A DNA stretch of 64,000 bases from Guyanagaster necrorhizus. Its lineage: Eukaryota > Basidiomycota > Agaricomycetes > Agaricales > Physalacriaceae. The stretch spans positions 195,940 through 259,939 of the forward strand of contig NW_025064917.1 in NCBI RefSeq assembly GCF_019112545.1, written 5' to 3'. A model generated the notes under the pieces. That model was not told the DNA's origin. It did not search any database and saw only the letters and a program-made list of their open reading frames with translations. This document shows, piece after piece, positions 33,401 to 45,531 of this stretch. The first letter of the stretch is position 1. Each line of letters opens with the position of its first letter. The position numbers and the translations under genes were made by a program.

Positions 33401-35106
33401 TCAAACAACAGGCCCAGGAAGAGTGGAGGACGTACGCGACTTCTGCGCGCGAGTTTTGACCCGCGGGGCACGCTCCGAGGCAGAATGGTGGCGTTTCAAA
33501 TTGTCACCTAGTAGCAGACACGGTTATAAAAACAGCAACTACGACAGACAAACCAGAACTCACGCTTGCTAGGAACTCGAGCATTCGAGAAAGACCTGCG
33601 GCGTTGGTATGTTGCATTCGAAAGGCAGGAATCCTTAGCCGAGCCACAGCTATCCCAGTCAGGGTCGGGTTGAGAAGCCGCAATGCATGAGTTGTATGCT
33701 GTGGAAATGGTTCAGGTCGGTGACAGCTTCGTCATAACGACTGTGCTTACTGTCCATGCATTCATTCGCATCATTGGTTCCGGTGGAGGAGGACTCTGCG
33801 GCGGAAGATGTTTTGGTGGTGCTGGTGGCAGTCACCTGGGTCACTGTCGAAGATACGACGGAGGTTGCGGAAGCAGTTGACGACGAGGATACCGATGTAG
33901 ATGTCACAACAGCAACGCTGGTAGACGTCGACGAACTAGCCACAGAGACGCTGGCCGAACCCACTTCGAGATGTTAGTCGACACGGATATTAGATTAAGC
34001 CGGTAACACTAACCCGAGGTGGTCTCAACGGCGGAGGTGGTACCGGAGACAGCAGTGGAGATAGCATCCAAGGCGGCGGTTGAGGATGCCCCAGAAGCAG
34101 CTGTAGATGAGGCAGCCCCTGCTCCAGGAGTCCAAAGGGCAGGTCCAGGGATAGTGTAGCTATAAGGATATGTCAGAAACCTTTTATAGACTCGACGCGC
34201 ATGGCTGACCTATCGAAAGTAGTGTACATGTTGAAGGTAATACCAGGGTCTGTTCCAGCGTACGCTCCTGGGAAGGACACCAAGTATGATGAGTCGGGGA
34301 AGTCGGAACCAGATCCAGTAACTTCAATCTGGCTACAACCAGGATAGAATTGAGCGCCTGGGTAGGTTTCAGCCTGGTGAAGGGCGATACTGCAGATGGG
34401 ACGATCAGCAGACGTTTTGATTCAAAGCTGATAACACGAACATTTCATGACGGACAAGGTATTGTCCGGCTTGCAGACCGGAAGGGATGGTCCAATACCA
34501 AACGCTATCCTGCTCGTCGACCATGATGTCGGTGGCGGCCCACTTTCCGTCCTCGTAACCAGCTTCATCTACTTTGAACCACACAGCACTACGTTGTAAA
34601 TGTAACAAATTGAGATGAACGCTCCAATTTCTATATCATACGACCAACTCACTCGGTACCAGGTTCCCATGAAGTAATGTTGCTACCGTCGGGAACTTGA
34701 GCCAAGTACGTTATGACAGGCCCCTATAAACAGTCTTTAAACCGTGCTCAGTAATCGATGTGAAATGATATTAGCTTACCGCGTGCGAGGTGGGCCAGGT
34801 GGTCCAATGCATCTCGACACTGGCGCCATCTTCGACTGTAGCATAAAGAGCAGCAGGTGCTGTTCCACCGGTGTTGCAACGGAGGTCATCGCTAGTGACA
34901 TCCTCGATGGGACCGTTACCAGGAATGACGCGCTCAATGCGATCCGGGACAGGGTTAGTGTACGGATCGCTGTACGGAAGGTACCCAGTGTAGTTTATTC
35001 CACCATAAACGAAAGTCTCCACATATCCATGCGCACGAACACTGGTCAGGAGAGATAGGGCAACGACCAGCGCGGCGTTGGATCGAAGGGAGCCCAGATA
35101 CGACAT
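33401..35106 (-). CDS. AA9 lytic polysaccharide monooxygenase with Ser/Thr linker and Cys-rich tail
   Basis: A secreted copper enzyme that oxidatively cleaves cellulose. Exons (minus) 35,106-34,780, 34,723-34,653, 34,588-34,442, 34,389-34,210, 34,159-34,014, 33,963-33,751, 33,698-33,564 and 33,507-33,401 join to 441 residues. The signal peptide ends SVRA, leaving His at the mature N-terminus (HGYVETF), the first half of the copper brace. The second His is in PTSHAGPVITYL and the axial Tyr in QFYPGC. After the catalytic domain come about 100 residues rich in Ser/Thr/Ala/Val, then a tail with four Cys (NECMDTYNSC ... DSCGSAKDSC) and a basic Arg/His/Lys-rich end. No CBM1 is seen. The last exon is the least certain. 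Confidence 0.93.
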
Positions 35107-35920
35107 TCTGAATCGACGCGTTGAAGAAGAGGGAGCGTAATGAGAACGACTGTCAGTAAAAAGAAGGAGGGAGAAAGGAAAGGAAATATGGGGAAGGAAA
35201 CAGGTTTGTGTGACTCTCCAGGTAGGCAGCACTAGGGTTTATAAAGGCCAACCGTTCCATCATGTTTCCACCCACGACAGACGGCCGAGCCAAGGTGACG
35301 AAGCCAAGACATAGATTCTCCGTAAATTTCGTCACATTGGTACCGACGGCCTGATGCGCTTGCATTATCGTTGAGTGATTTGTGCGTTATACGAGTCCAT
35401 TTTGCCGAAGTGAAATGTGCTTGGGTACGCTGTCGTCACGGTTGCTAAGTGCTTCCCGTTAAACAGGTAAGTACGCTATTATAAGCTCAGGAGCCAAGTA
35501 TACTTAGATAGTGATACGAGATAACCTCTGAAGCTGAATCTCGGCCATATCAGACGTGCTACTGCGGAGCACCGCGTTGTTAGTCTATGGGGTCCGAACA
35601 GAATGGGGCGTGGATTGGAGAGATTTTTGTTTATACACACTCGTGATCCGCATGGCTCCATCCTACCTGGTGCCTATGTTCCTGGAAATATGAGCAGTTA
35701 CTAGGACAACTATCTTGGGTCGAGGGCCCCGTCTACTGAGACGGAGCGAATTGCGGCATATTGTGGCGAACGTTTCAAGATCGAAGTGGATCAACTCTGG
35801 GAAAAGCTAGGAATTACAACAATCTAGAGGTATACGCGACTTCTGCGTCGAAGAGAGGTTTTACGGGAGACATCTTGAGAATGTCAATGGACAAATAAGT
35901 TAAACTGTTGAGCATAAACC
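35107..35920. other. Spacer upstream of the LPMO, nothing else seen
   Basis: It should hold the LPMO promoter. No frame with recognisable domains. Confidence 0.55.
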
Positions 35921-36766
35921 TCACCGAAGCTTCATTTCCACTTCGTTAAATACTTCTATATGCTTCGTGATTTTGAATCCTAACTTTTCAAACAGTTGTA
36001 TACTGGGTAGATTGGTCTCGCCGATTCGAGCAACAAGAGAGGACAGTGGAACTGGTAGAGGCGAGGACTTCGGGAAAGATGCCGGTACCGAAGACCCATC
36101 TGGAAAGAATTTGTTTGCCGTCGCGTACTGAAGGATCAATTGGAGTGCTTCTAAGGCAAGTCCATTACGTCGATAAACTGGCTCTGTGGGATATAGTATT
36201 AGCGAGTAAACCATAACAGCTACGGAATGCAATCACCAGCAATCATGATCTCCACTTCAGCCGCGAATTCATCCTCGTCCTCAGGCGCTCCATTCAAGAA
36301 GATGTTGACATCTCCAGCCATGGCAAGAGACAGAATCCGAGGATCCGAGGGCATCACATCTTTCTGATCATCAAGAAGGGGGTCTGGGGGTGTTCCCAGT
36401 CATTATTAGGTCGGACCTATCCACCAGACTGGCCGGGAGGGTACCTCTCTCGTCTCTCGCCAGAATGATGAACGTCAGTTTATCGTCGTCTGCCCGCCAC
36501 TTTCCTGGAGAAAAGGTAAGCCTTACGCATATAATCAGACAAATTACAATTACGCTGCATGTCAAACTCTTCTTCCAGCGTAAGTCTTTCACTTGCCGTG
36601 AGAGATCGCAGTTCGTCGTTCTCCATCCATGCATGATATTTCTGAATAACGAGTTAGTCCAGGACACCAATAGTATTAGTCGTGTACTAACAGCAACGTG
36701 GCCTTCTTCATAAGGAACAAGAACGACCTTTCTCCCTATCAGGACGGTCCTTTCGTTTGCCTTCAT
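35921..36766 (-). CDS. NAT9-like GNAT N-acetyltransferase
   Basis: Exons (minus) 36,766-36,692, 36,641-36,554, 36,504-36,445, 36,383-36,237 and 36,183-35,921 give 210 residues. The start MKANERTVLIGRKVVLVPY, the block KYHAWMENDELRSLTASE and WRADDDKLTFIILAR are hallmarks of the NAT9 family. The acetyl-CoA-binding part is PVYRRNGLALEALQLILQYA, with an R-x-x-G-x-A-like loop, and NLPSIQLFEKLGFK closes the GNAT fold. It is divergent from NAP1, with start codons about 200 bp apart. Substrate unknown; animal NAT9 has been linked to microtubules. Confidence 0.93.
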
Positions 36767-36967
36767 CGTCGTGATGGTCATGCACCAGGGGAAATCGGCT
36801 ATTTCCGGTTGTTGATGCCACGTGACTAGTTTTAACACTCCGACACGGGGAAATGTTTACCAATTCCGGCAGCGGGTTTTCGTCTTTTCCTTCCCCTCAA
36901 TTTTCTCTTTCATTTCCCTTTTGATTTTCACCGATTCACCGCTGTTCACCTCCTGTGTGTCTGGAAA

Positions 36968-38465
36968 ATGTCGTCGAGTTTGCCCATCAGTCCTGGCTCC
37001 AACATCACCGCGCCAACGCCGCAAAACACCCCTTTGCAGCACGCCCCATTATCGGCAGGATTATCGCGGCCAACCGTGCCAGATATTACCGAGGATAAGG
37101 AGGATGATGAAGAGGATGAAGTCGATGGCAACCCGTTGCAGAACGCGATGCTTGGGATGGTTCAAGGCAGGCTCGCTGACCTCGTCGGCCGGAGCTCGGG
37201 TTACATTGAGAAGCTCCCTGTCGAGGTCAAGCGCAGCGTCGAGGCCTTGAAAGGTGTACAGATCAAGCAGAATGAACTGCAGAACAAGTACAAGCGCGAG
37301 TGCCTTGAGCTTGAAAAAAAGGTATTGCTGCTTTCTCTTTCTCAGACAGGCTAGTGCTCACTTTTTATCGCTAGTACCTTGAGCTTTCTAAGCCTCTGTA
37401 CGACCGTAGAATCTCTATTATCAAGGGCAATGCAGCCCCCACAGAGGAGGAAATAGAAGCTGGAGAGAAGCAATCTGCTAAGGATGACGAAGAGTACACC
37501 CCTCTTCCGAAGGACGCTCCTGCCCCGTGTGCCATCCCTGAATTCTGGCTGACCGCTCTTCAAAACCATCTCGGCCTTCAGGATCTCATTACTGAACGCG
37601 ATGCAGGCGCCTTGAAGCATTTGATCGATATCCGTCTTTCCTACCTCGACAATCTTTCTCAGCTTGACGCCAAACCTGGTTTCAAGATCACCTTTGTCTT
37701 CAGTCCGAATGAATTTTTTGAAAACGAGACGCTTGAGAAAACCTATTACTATCAGGCAGAGGTCGGCTACTTTGGTGATTTTGCCTATGATCGCGCCGTA
37801 GGCACCGAGATCAAGTGGAAAGAAGATAAGGATCTCACGAAGGAGTTCGAGATAAAGAAGCAGCGCAATAAGAGTGTGTATCTATGTATTATTCAAGTTC
37901 ATTTTTCCTCACGCTTTCGTCTCTTTTACAGACACAAATCGGACTCGCGTCGTTCGCAAGGCACGGCCTACAGAGTCGTTTTTCAACTTCTTTTCCCCAC
38001 CGACGCCGCCCAGCGAGGATGCTATCGCAAACGGCGATATAGAGGAAGAAGAACTAGAAGAGCTTGAAGAAAAGGTTGAAATGGACTACCAGATCGGCGA
38101 GGATCTTAAGGAGAAGGTCTGTCTCGGTTCAATAACTGCACCCGCATCCATCGATTGATGTGCCGTAGATTATTCCCCGCGCCATCGATTACTTCACCGG
38201 CAAGGCCCTCGAGTACGACCTCATGGAGGGAGATGATGATGATTTCGAGGACGAGGAGGATGATGACGAAGATGACCATTTCGATGATGACGTATGAAAT
38301 ATTATCAATGTCGTTCCCGCATGCGAAAACTGACCTGCCTGTGTTTCATAGGACTCGGATTCTGACGCGGATGCGCCTACCAACGCGGCCAAGCGCCGTG
38401 GTGGTAAAGGCCGTGGTGGTGCTGGGGCCGGAAATGTCAATCCCGAGGAATGCAAGCAACAGTAG
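36968..38465 (+). CDS. NAP1: Nucleosome assembly protein 1
   Basis: A histone H2A-H2B chaperone. Exons 36,968-37,321, 37,375-37,873, 37,932-38,116, 38,169-38,291 and 38,352-38,465 join to 424 residues. The long dimerisation helix ([20 protein letters not shown]), the [12 protein letters not shown] start of the globular domain, [20 protein letters not shown] and a very acidic tail ([20 protein letters not shown]) are all present. The C-terminus ends in a Gly/Arg/Lys-rich stretch and CKQQ, resembling a CaaX-like ending as in animal NAP1 (CKQQ). It is a housekeeping gene and intact. Confidence 0.97.
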
Positions 38466-38815
38466 TTGATTGTGCTACTTTCGCTTTACATCGTTTCAAT
38501 CTCAATCGGTCGGGCGGATGTTATCAACCGTCGCATTCTTGCTGTTTTAGCTGTTCAAACCAATCATGACGTACGAATACTTACCTACATTACATCTTCA
38601 GTTTGTTCTTCTCTGACCTTGTTAAAGGAAAATTACCGAATGTTTACTAACGAATTATATCTTGTGATCGTTCTAGTAACAATACACAAATGCTCATTGA
38701 CGTTGTCTGCTACTTTTGGATGCCATATAGCACATTGTTATCCTAGGTGGACTAGAGCGGCGTTGAAATCCGGGCTAGTACGACGTGAGACCCATTCAAG
38801 TCTTGTTCCACCGCC

Positions 38816-39330
38816 ATGACTGCGCTTCCTCTGGAGCTTGTACAGATAATCATACCCGAGGTCTGGTACTCTGATAAAATAAACTTCATGTTTACTTGCC
38901 TCCGGATTAATCAAACGTGGAAAGCTGTATATGCCCTATCGTTTCTCAGGATTTATACATCACCAACCTCGACTAGCTATGCGACAGCAAAAAATCCATC
39001 ATCTCTCATGACTCCATCCTCGGGGCTTAACCGTACCATTTCTTGCTCTGTCAGCAGAGCGCTCCAGATGTGGTGAGGATCCGGGGATGTCCAGTCAGCT
39101 ATAGCACATGCCCAAGGAGCCGATGAGGAATGCTCTCGGAATGTACGGTGGGAAAAACGAACACGCCAGGTAATAGAATCTCAGGTATGTAAACGGCTGA
39201 AGCACTTTGCCGGGCCATATCAAGACGCGGCCTCAATTGGGTTCACTTCGGTAGTCACACCTGATCTCCATTACTGGTTGGCAGATATATCTTTCAATGA
39301 CATGGGCAAGATGGCTGTTTTTCATTCATC
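38816..39330 (+). pseudogene. F-box-like protein relic
   Basis: From ATG 38,816 the frame starts like the F-box-like proteins common in mushrooms (LPLELVQIIIPEVWYSD; CLRINQTWKAVYA) but stops after 86 codons. Further family-like pieces (DLHYWLADISFNDMGK, about 39,260-39,310) occur in other frames. No intact gene can be built. Confidence 0.55.
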
Positions 39331-39429
39331 ATGATGGACACTGGCAGTGAAACATGGACCCCCCACTGCTCTGTTGAGGAAGGTGAGTTTTCCCAATCAC
39401 CACGACATCGGCATGCTAATTCGAGGAAA

Positions 39430-39880
39430 TACTAGCCGATAGAATACTCTCAGGACCAGGGAGCTTGCTCGAAACTGAAACTGCGTGAGTACTCATCGTC
39501 AGGCCGTATTATTTCGGGCTAAATGCGATGTAGACCATTGACGGGAGGGACTTGAAGGTCTGGAAGAATCTCTGGCCGTCCCTACGACGCCTCTTTTTGC
39601 ATTCGACCAAGAAGCACTCTGACAAAACTTATATTGTATATGAGAAAGAGCGTTACACCTTCCAGGAGACATTGGAGAAGGCAGTCAAATGCGCTGCTAT
39701 CCTCAGAGATGTTTACGGCGTTAGGAAAGGTAATGATGCCTTGTTAGATTTTGGCCCTGCTCAACGCTCACGTTCGTCATAGGGGATCGAGTAACGATCT
39801 GCTCTCACAAATTGTCCGAATTACTTGGTCATATTTGGGGCTTGCCGTGCATTCCATCTCTTTCTTTATCATTCAAATCC
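39430..39880 (+). pseudogene. Acyl-CoA synthetase (AMP-binding) N-terminal relic
   Basis: The stretch reads KVWKNLWPSLRRLFLHST, KTYIVYEKERYTFQETL and, after a short intron-like gap, GDRVTICSHKLSELLGHIW. These are the first about 110 residues of a fungal AMP-dependent ligase. The adenylation core motifs are missing and the sequence dissolves after 39,880. Confidence 0.65.
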
Positions 39881-40767
39881 GACCACTCATTGAATCCTAT
39901 ATCACAGACCTGATATGCTTACAGAGGCCCTTCCTCATGATGCTCATCATAGGTACCCCAACAATCTCAATATTGTGGCACTAGACTAGCATGGATATGG
40001 GGGAATGTTGAAATATATCCATTCTGTATACCATTTCCTTATCATTTCTCCGATCATCTGTTCTTACTTACCATATTTATCCTACTCCTGTCCTTGCGAT
40101 CAGTATATAGACTCGCCATAGTTACCCGCATACCTCAGTCATTCTACGTGCGCTGCGCCCAACTAAGGTATGTATATACATTACCATGACCACTATAGAA
40201 TTACTTACATTCCTTACCGTGCAGATTACTTATGAATATCCTTTGCCATTGGTACAGTACTTTTCAATATAGTTGTTCTACGTTCACTGTGCCCGACTGA
40301 GATTACTTACGAATATCCTTTGCCATTAGGTATCAGTGGCTTGGGTCCCTTAGTTTCATTCTTTATGCAACATATGAGCCTTCATACATCCATTGACTCC
40401 GATTGGAGCACTGTTGAGGAATAGGGTCGAGTGGACCAAGAAAATGAGCCAAAAGCTCAGTGGTGATAGACTGATACGTGAATCGTGACTCTGAACAGGT
40501 AAGCTGCCTGGCGCTAAACAAGTTTCCTCGGAGGTATTGGGCGGTATTGATCCATACGCTGACCCACCCGATAGAGAAGGCTGGATCACCGGCATTACCG
40601 ACGGTACCGTTTCTTCCAATCGACTTCCGCTCGCTTAATCATGGGCACTCAGTACCCATTAATCAGAATATCAGTAGTTTGTTTCGTCACTATGACGGTG
40701 ACTCTCAGAAGAATTTCCCCGTAAAGGCCTCCAAAAACACCCTCATCACCTTAGCTGCTCTTCGAAT
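39881..40767. other. Degenerate region with unassigned coding-like pieces
   Basis: It contains the micro-duplication at 40,142-40,327 and, at about 40,480-40,766, a protein-like stretch in two frames (GGIDPYADPPDREGWITGIT; LFRHYDGDSQKNFPVKASK) that I could not assign to a family. It is probably part of a broken gene. Confidence 0.4.
40142..40327 (+). repeat. Second tandem micro-duplication; second copy lacks a 57-bp GT-AG segment
   Basis: Copy 1 is 40,142-40,167, then 57 bp (40,168-40,224, starting GTATGT and ending CGTGCAG), then 40,225-40,250. Copy 2 is 40,276-40,327 with the two parts joined directly; 46 of 52 bases match. Across the join both copies keep the same reading frame (FYVRCAQLRLLMNILCH and FYVHCARLRLLTNILCH). 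Confidence 0.82.
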
Positions 40768-42111
40768 ATGACTAGGACTTCCAGCGACTTTTTTGTAACT
40801 AATTTTACTCTTCAAACGAACACGACTGGTGTCCCACTCTGGGCAACTCTGAAGCGCTACACCAAAGCCAAGCCATCTGAGAGGATCCAGTCAGGATCTG
40901 TGCCCATTTTTGCGCACAGAGTAGGATTTCGTGAGTAGTTCACTTTGGCTACCCCTCCATCTGACAATACAAATATGATCTAGACAAAGAGCAGTGGAGC
41001 CCACTATCAGCCATCTGTTCAAGCTCGACAAGCAAAACACTATTCGCGAAGCTTGGACAGTGGATTGCCAGAACCATGGCGAAGCTGCCATTCTCAATGA
41101 GAAAGTTCTCGTCGAACGCCCTGGGGTGTTGTGTGAGTACCTCCGGTACTGGCATCCCCACTTTGTTACTAAACTTTCCCCGCTAAGCGATCTACGACTA
41201 CGCTGACGCCCTGGTGACTCTTCGCCGTGATCTCTTAGGAGAAAGCAATCTGGAGTACAGCCGAAAGGACATATTCGTCCTCATCGGTTATTCCGCAGGC
41301 ACCGTAGCTTAGTAAAAACTTACCTCTTGAGACTTGCTCGTTGTCTAAATCTTTACAGTGTGACGGCGCCGGCTTTTTTCAATCCCCCAAGCAACATCAT
41401 GTTTGATTCACTTGTCCTCGTTGAGACGCCGATCCACCACCCGTCCGCAGAGGTCCATCATACCGCAATGTACAAAGCCTTTGCTACCGTCGACAACCGC
41501 CACGATATCTGGACTAGCCGTGAGGCCGCTAAAGCTTGGCTCGGCAAGCGTTTTCCCTGGAAAGTTTGGGATCTAGAGGTCCTGGATATCTATGTAGTGA
41601 GTATCGGGCTGCCGGTTTTCCTCTCTTTACTCATCGTTGCCCAGAACCACGGTCTACGTCCGCTACCGACAGCCTTCTATCCCGACAAGACCGATGGAGT
41701 TACCCTAAGCGCTACGTGGGTGGACGAAAATGCGGCGTACTCAAAAGATGGCGGAACCTCGTTCACAGCGCTCCGGAACTTGAACACACTCTATAGTGTT
41801 GTACCGGTGCATCTAGTCTACGGTGCCAAGAACGATCTTATGTGTGTGAAGACATCACTCGTTAACAACGTCACTCACAGCCCCTCCAGGTCGCACGGAA
41901 TCCAAGACTCGATCATCGATGCCGACCAAGGAAGGACCTTTGCTTCTATAACTCGAGTTCCGGAGACCGGACATTGGGTGAGTCCCCTGGGGGTCGTTCT
42001 CGTGGCGAACAGGCTATTGATCGCAAACAGGTGTTATAAGAGGCTCCGAAAAAGATGGCGGACGCATTGTGGACGATTCTGGCTGCTCCGATTCCATTGC
42101 ACAAGCTGTAG
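40768..42111 (+). pseudogene. Alpha/beta hydrolase, probably recently inactivated
   Basis: The order MTRTSSDFF..., HKEQW|EPTISHLFKL, IREAWTVDCQNHGEAAILN, SIYDYADALV, LIGYSAGT (nucleophile elbow), SLVLVETPIHHP, PFLPTAFYPDK-type lid region and ITRVPETGHW matches a mushroom alpha/beta hydrolase family. Most introns are still clean (40,931-40,983; about 41,313-41,363; 41,598-41,643). Two lesions are visible: a one-base loss after HKEQW at about 40,997, and TAA where homologues have Gln shortly after GHW (about 42,034). The rest of the C-terminus (EAPKKMADALWTILAAPI) stays in frame to TAG 42,109. Without the two changes it would be a normal gene. Confidence 0.72.
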
Positions 42112-42400
42112 CTGGATGAAGTTGCTGTATCTTCAAATTGTCCTGTCGGATTAGAGTACTTACCTGCAATCTCTGGATCGGCGCAATATATCATTTCGTG
42201 GATCTATATAAATATCACTGCACAGTAGAGTTCCTGCGCAGCGACGAAGAGTCTCATAATTATGCGACGGATTGTCTCGCCGCACTAACGATGTATCCGC
42301 CAGCCTTACGCTGACGCATTACAGCCCGCCCCAATTTCAATACTTCTTGCTTCCTGTCCTCGGACCATCCATGGAATCTTAAGCACCTATGCACCTGACA

Positions 42401-44206
42401 TCACGACCGTCGTGTAATAATCTTCAGGCCCAAGGACCGGAACCTCTCCAACTCCTCTTTGTGCGCTATCTCAAAAGAATACGGCAGCATTACCTTCCTC
42501 AGCTGTGCCACGCCTTCTCGAATCATTGAACTATCATTGTTCGACTCTTCATCCCCTTCGACCCATCCTCCGAGGCGCGAATCTATCAGTTCTAACACAA
42601 CCGAGTCTCTTGGATTCCAGTTTAGTTGCATTAGATTCAGACACGTCAGTGCGGGAAGTAAGAAGCAATCTCCATCAAGGGGATGGACGAGCCCAACCAA
42701 AAAATCAGAGATAGGGATAGGACCGCTCTCCTCGCCGTCAGAGGTGATGCAGAGTGCGCGTAGATGAAGAGTCACTTTGCATAGCCGAAGCAGCTCTGCG
42801 CTGATTTCAGGTGTATTCGCAGTGATTAATAGCGTCGTGAGATGACACTGTGAACGATCGATAAGGGAGATGAAAGGATCGGCTTTCGGGGGAAGGGCCG
42901 TAGAAAGGACGCGAAGCCCGGGTAGCTCGAGCTTATCGAACATTGCTTGAAAGTGGCTGTCATTGAGTTTCAAACGCGCACGGAGATTACGAAGGGTGGG
43001 CACTCGAATTGTTCGTCCCCCGAGAGTGTAGGGAACCCCGCCCTCTGCCTCTGGAAGCAGGGTTGAGTTGATGCGAACGTCTGTGATGGCGGTCGCACGC
43101 CGCAACACCTCCAGATGATGGCTGCCTTTCCTTCTACCGCCGTCTGTGTATTCTATAATCTGAGGCCAGGGTATGATAAAGGACCGTACGATGTCCTTCC
43201 GCCCACTGCCGAGGGAGATCCGACGCAGCTTCGGCGCAAATTCGAATATATTGGAAGTAGAGATGTCTTGTTCCCCGCGCGAGCTTGTTCGTATAGAAAG
43301 GTGAATTTTTTCAAGGGATTCTAGGTAGCCCCTAATGGGAGCAAAATGAATGACTGCGCGAGTGTGACATTTCAATTCGAAGGTCCGCCACTGCGAGCAA
43401 GTGGAAAGGAGTAGCGGCAGTATCATATCATAGCTGGTGCCCAAACGTCCCTCATCTGGATCACAAGTTGAAAGAGTCAGTTCATGACGACCTGCTCTGC
43501 GGATTTGTTGCCCTAGAGCAAACGAGGCTCTTTGTTGGGCCATGCGCGTAATAGGTATGTGCTCCATATCGATGCGGAAGCAAGCCCAAATCTTCTGGAA
43601 CGACAGCGCAACGCTCCTCCAGCGCCTGCACACCTGAGACAGAATCCAAGGTTGACCTCGCATGTTGATGGAAAAAAAGAGAGAATTGACATCGGCCCAT
43701 GAACGACAACTGGCCAAAAATATTTCACGCAAAGAGTCGTCCGGTAGTCGACGAATGGGACTGTTGATGGACTTTAAGTCCTGGTTCATGACGAGTGCCT
43801 CCTTCCTCTGCGTCTCCACCAGCGCCAACTGCGCACGAAGGCGCTGCATCTCATTTTCAATTATTGACAAACGTTCCGAGCTCCGAGCCAGTAAATCGCG
43901 ATATGTAACTTCTTCGGCGGCCAACAGCGGGCGATTGGTGGAGAGTAGTTCCTCTACTCGCGCATTCCGAATGTAAGGAGCATGGTCTGCTTGTGTTCCT
44001 CGAGGGGTAAGACCGCAATGAGGACAATGGCAGGAATATTGGTCAACATCAGAGTCTGGAAACACTAGATAAAGTTAGCGTTCCACTCTTTTGATATCCT
44101 GAAGCAACATACTTTCTGGAGAAACGAGATGAGTGAAGGGACACGGAAAGGTGTGTGCTGTGTGCCGCTGGCTTGCGGCCCGAACACTGCCACCATGCGA
44201 GATCAT
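42401..44206 (-). CDS. F-box-like/LRR-type protein with N-terminal coiled coil
   Basis: Exons (minus) 44,206-44,113 and 44,064-42,401, with one 48-bp intron, give 585 residues. CPHCGLTPRG near the N-terminus is followed by a coiled coil (RDLLARSSERLSIIENEMQR) and the F-box-like core IRRLPDDSLREIFLASC...ILSQVCRRWRSVALS. The remaining 400 residues are an irregular Leu-rich region ending in FRSLGLKIITRRS. These proteins form very large families in Agaricomycetes and are presumed SCF ubiquitin-ligase adaptors. The start codon is a choice; the intron is clear. Confidence 0.85.
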
Positions 44207-44641
44207 TTCCCGAAGGCGCAAGTGATCATTGCAACTAAAAGCCGAATTTGGCATGCTACGGCATCTCCAGCTTTGATGCCGCTGTCGCTGAACCCGATTC
44301 TTCCACGTTCAAATACAGTATCCATTCCTCTAACATTCCTATTGACGCTCTGAGTAAATAGGACACTTTGACTGCCATTTCCAAGAATTGACCTGAAGTA
44401 TGTTATGTTGTGATGCTCTAGGCTATGGCTAGCTTTGATTAGATTCATGCCAGCTGGCGGCGCAGCCGCCGAACACACATTGCAAAGACTTTTACATACA
44501 TACTAATTTCTGTATCTCGGTTATATTCTCCCCACAGCTCCGCACACACACAAAGCTAGTCCTGCCTAGTGCAAATACAGGCATCTTCACAACTTTGTAG
44601 AACCGGCAATTGCCGCTACTGGATTGTATTCATCCGCGAAC

Positions 44642-45259
44642 ATGAATCTGGAGCAACCATCTAAGACAGATTCATTTCCTACATCATCAGAACCAAAGAC
44701 TCCGCAGTGTTCCGGAATGTCAGAGCTTCCTTCCGCAGCTTCAGAGCGAGAAAAACTCGCCGCTGGCAAAACGGATCTATCTACACCACTTGCTATTCAT
44801 TTTTCCCTCGGATTAGCGTATACCATTGGATCTGCGGTTGGCTCCATCCCCCCTTCCGTAGACGTATGTCTGGAAGCATTCACTGTGCCAAACAAGGCTG
44901 GTCTTACTGCAGGAGCGCGTGCGTGGTCGAAGCACTTTCATCGATCCCAATCTGCGGAGGAACTTACAAGTAAAGGCTGGTGGGGTCAGCCCTCTGGGCC
45001 TGTGACAATCATCAATGAACGAGCGTTGGCACTGTTCTGGAAAATCGTGAATGAAGCCTCGTGGAGGAACCTTCATTGGCTGCCTCACCGTATTTTGGTC
45101 TATGAAGTGAGGATCGAAGAAGGGTATGGCATGAGATGGTTTCAGGATCAAAGTCCGGGGGAACAAGGTCCTGAGGACCTTGGGGTGCGCCCCTGGATCT
45201 TTCGAGGATTCGTCGAGCCGATGATGGAAAATGGCCATGAAGTTGGATGGCGACATTAG
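44642..45259 (+). CDS. Conserved fungal protein of unknown function
   Basis: A single open frame from ATG 44,642 gives 205 residues. The first 50 are polar and disordered; then a short hydrophobic block (FSLGLAYTIGSAVGSIPP) and a strongly conserved-looking C-terminal half follow (GWWGQPSGPVTIINERALALFW; SWRNLHWLPHRILVYEVRI; GYGMRW; RPWIFRGFVEPMMENGH). I recognise such proteins only as hypothetical. The density of Trp and the intact frame support a real gene. Confidence 0.8.
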   Translation: MNLEQPSKTDSFPTSSEPKTPQCSGMSELPSAASEREKLAAGKTDLSTPLAIHFSLGLAYTIGSAVGSIPPSVDVCLEAFTVPNKAGLTAGARAWSKHFHRSQSAEELTSKGWWGQPSGPVTIINERALALFWKIVNEASWRNLHWLPHRILVYEVRIEEGYGMRWFQDQSPGEQGPEDLGVRPWIFRGFVEPMMENGHEVGWRH

Positions 45260-45531
45260 ACGCCACGAATGTCTGACGTTCTTTCGTCCGAAATATCAAC
45301 ATCTATTTTTTTTCTTTTGAAGGACATCCATCTGTGAAGCTCGTACGATCTTCTTTCCCTTCATCTTGCACTCGCACTTGCACTTACGTATTGACGCCAT
45401 ACGAAGCCGTATGACATCCCGTCTCGTGATATTCGCTTGACTTGGCTGTTTCACACGAATATGTCCAAACGATCGCCCTAATACAAAAAGGTCCAAGCCC
45501 GTACGTCCCATGTCTTTCCCACACTTTTACC

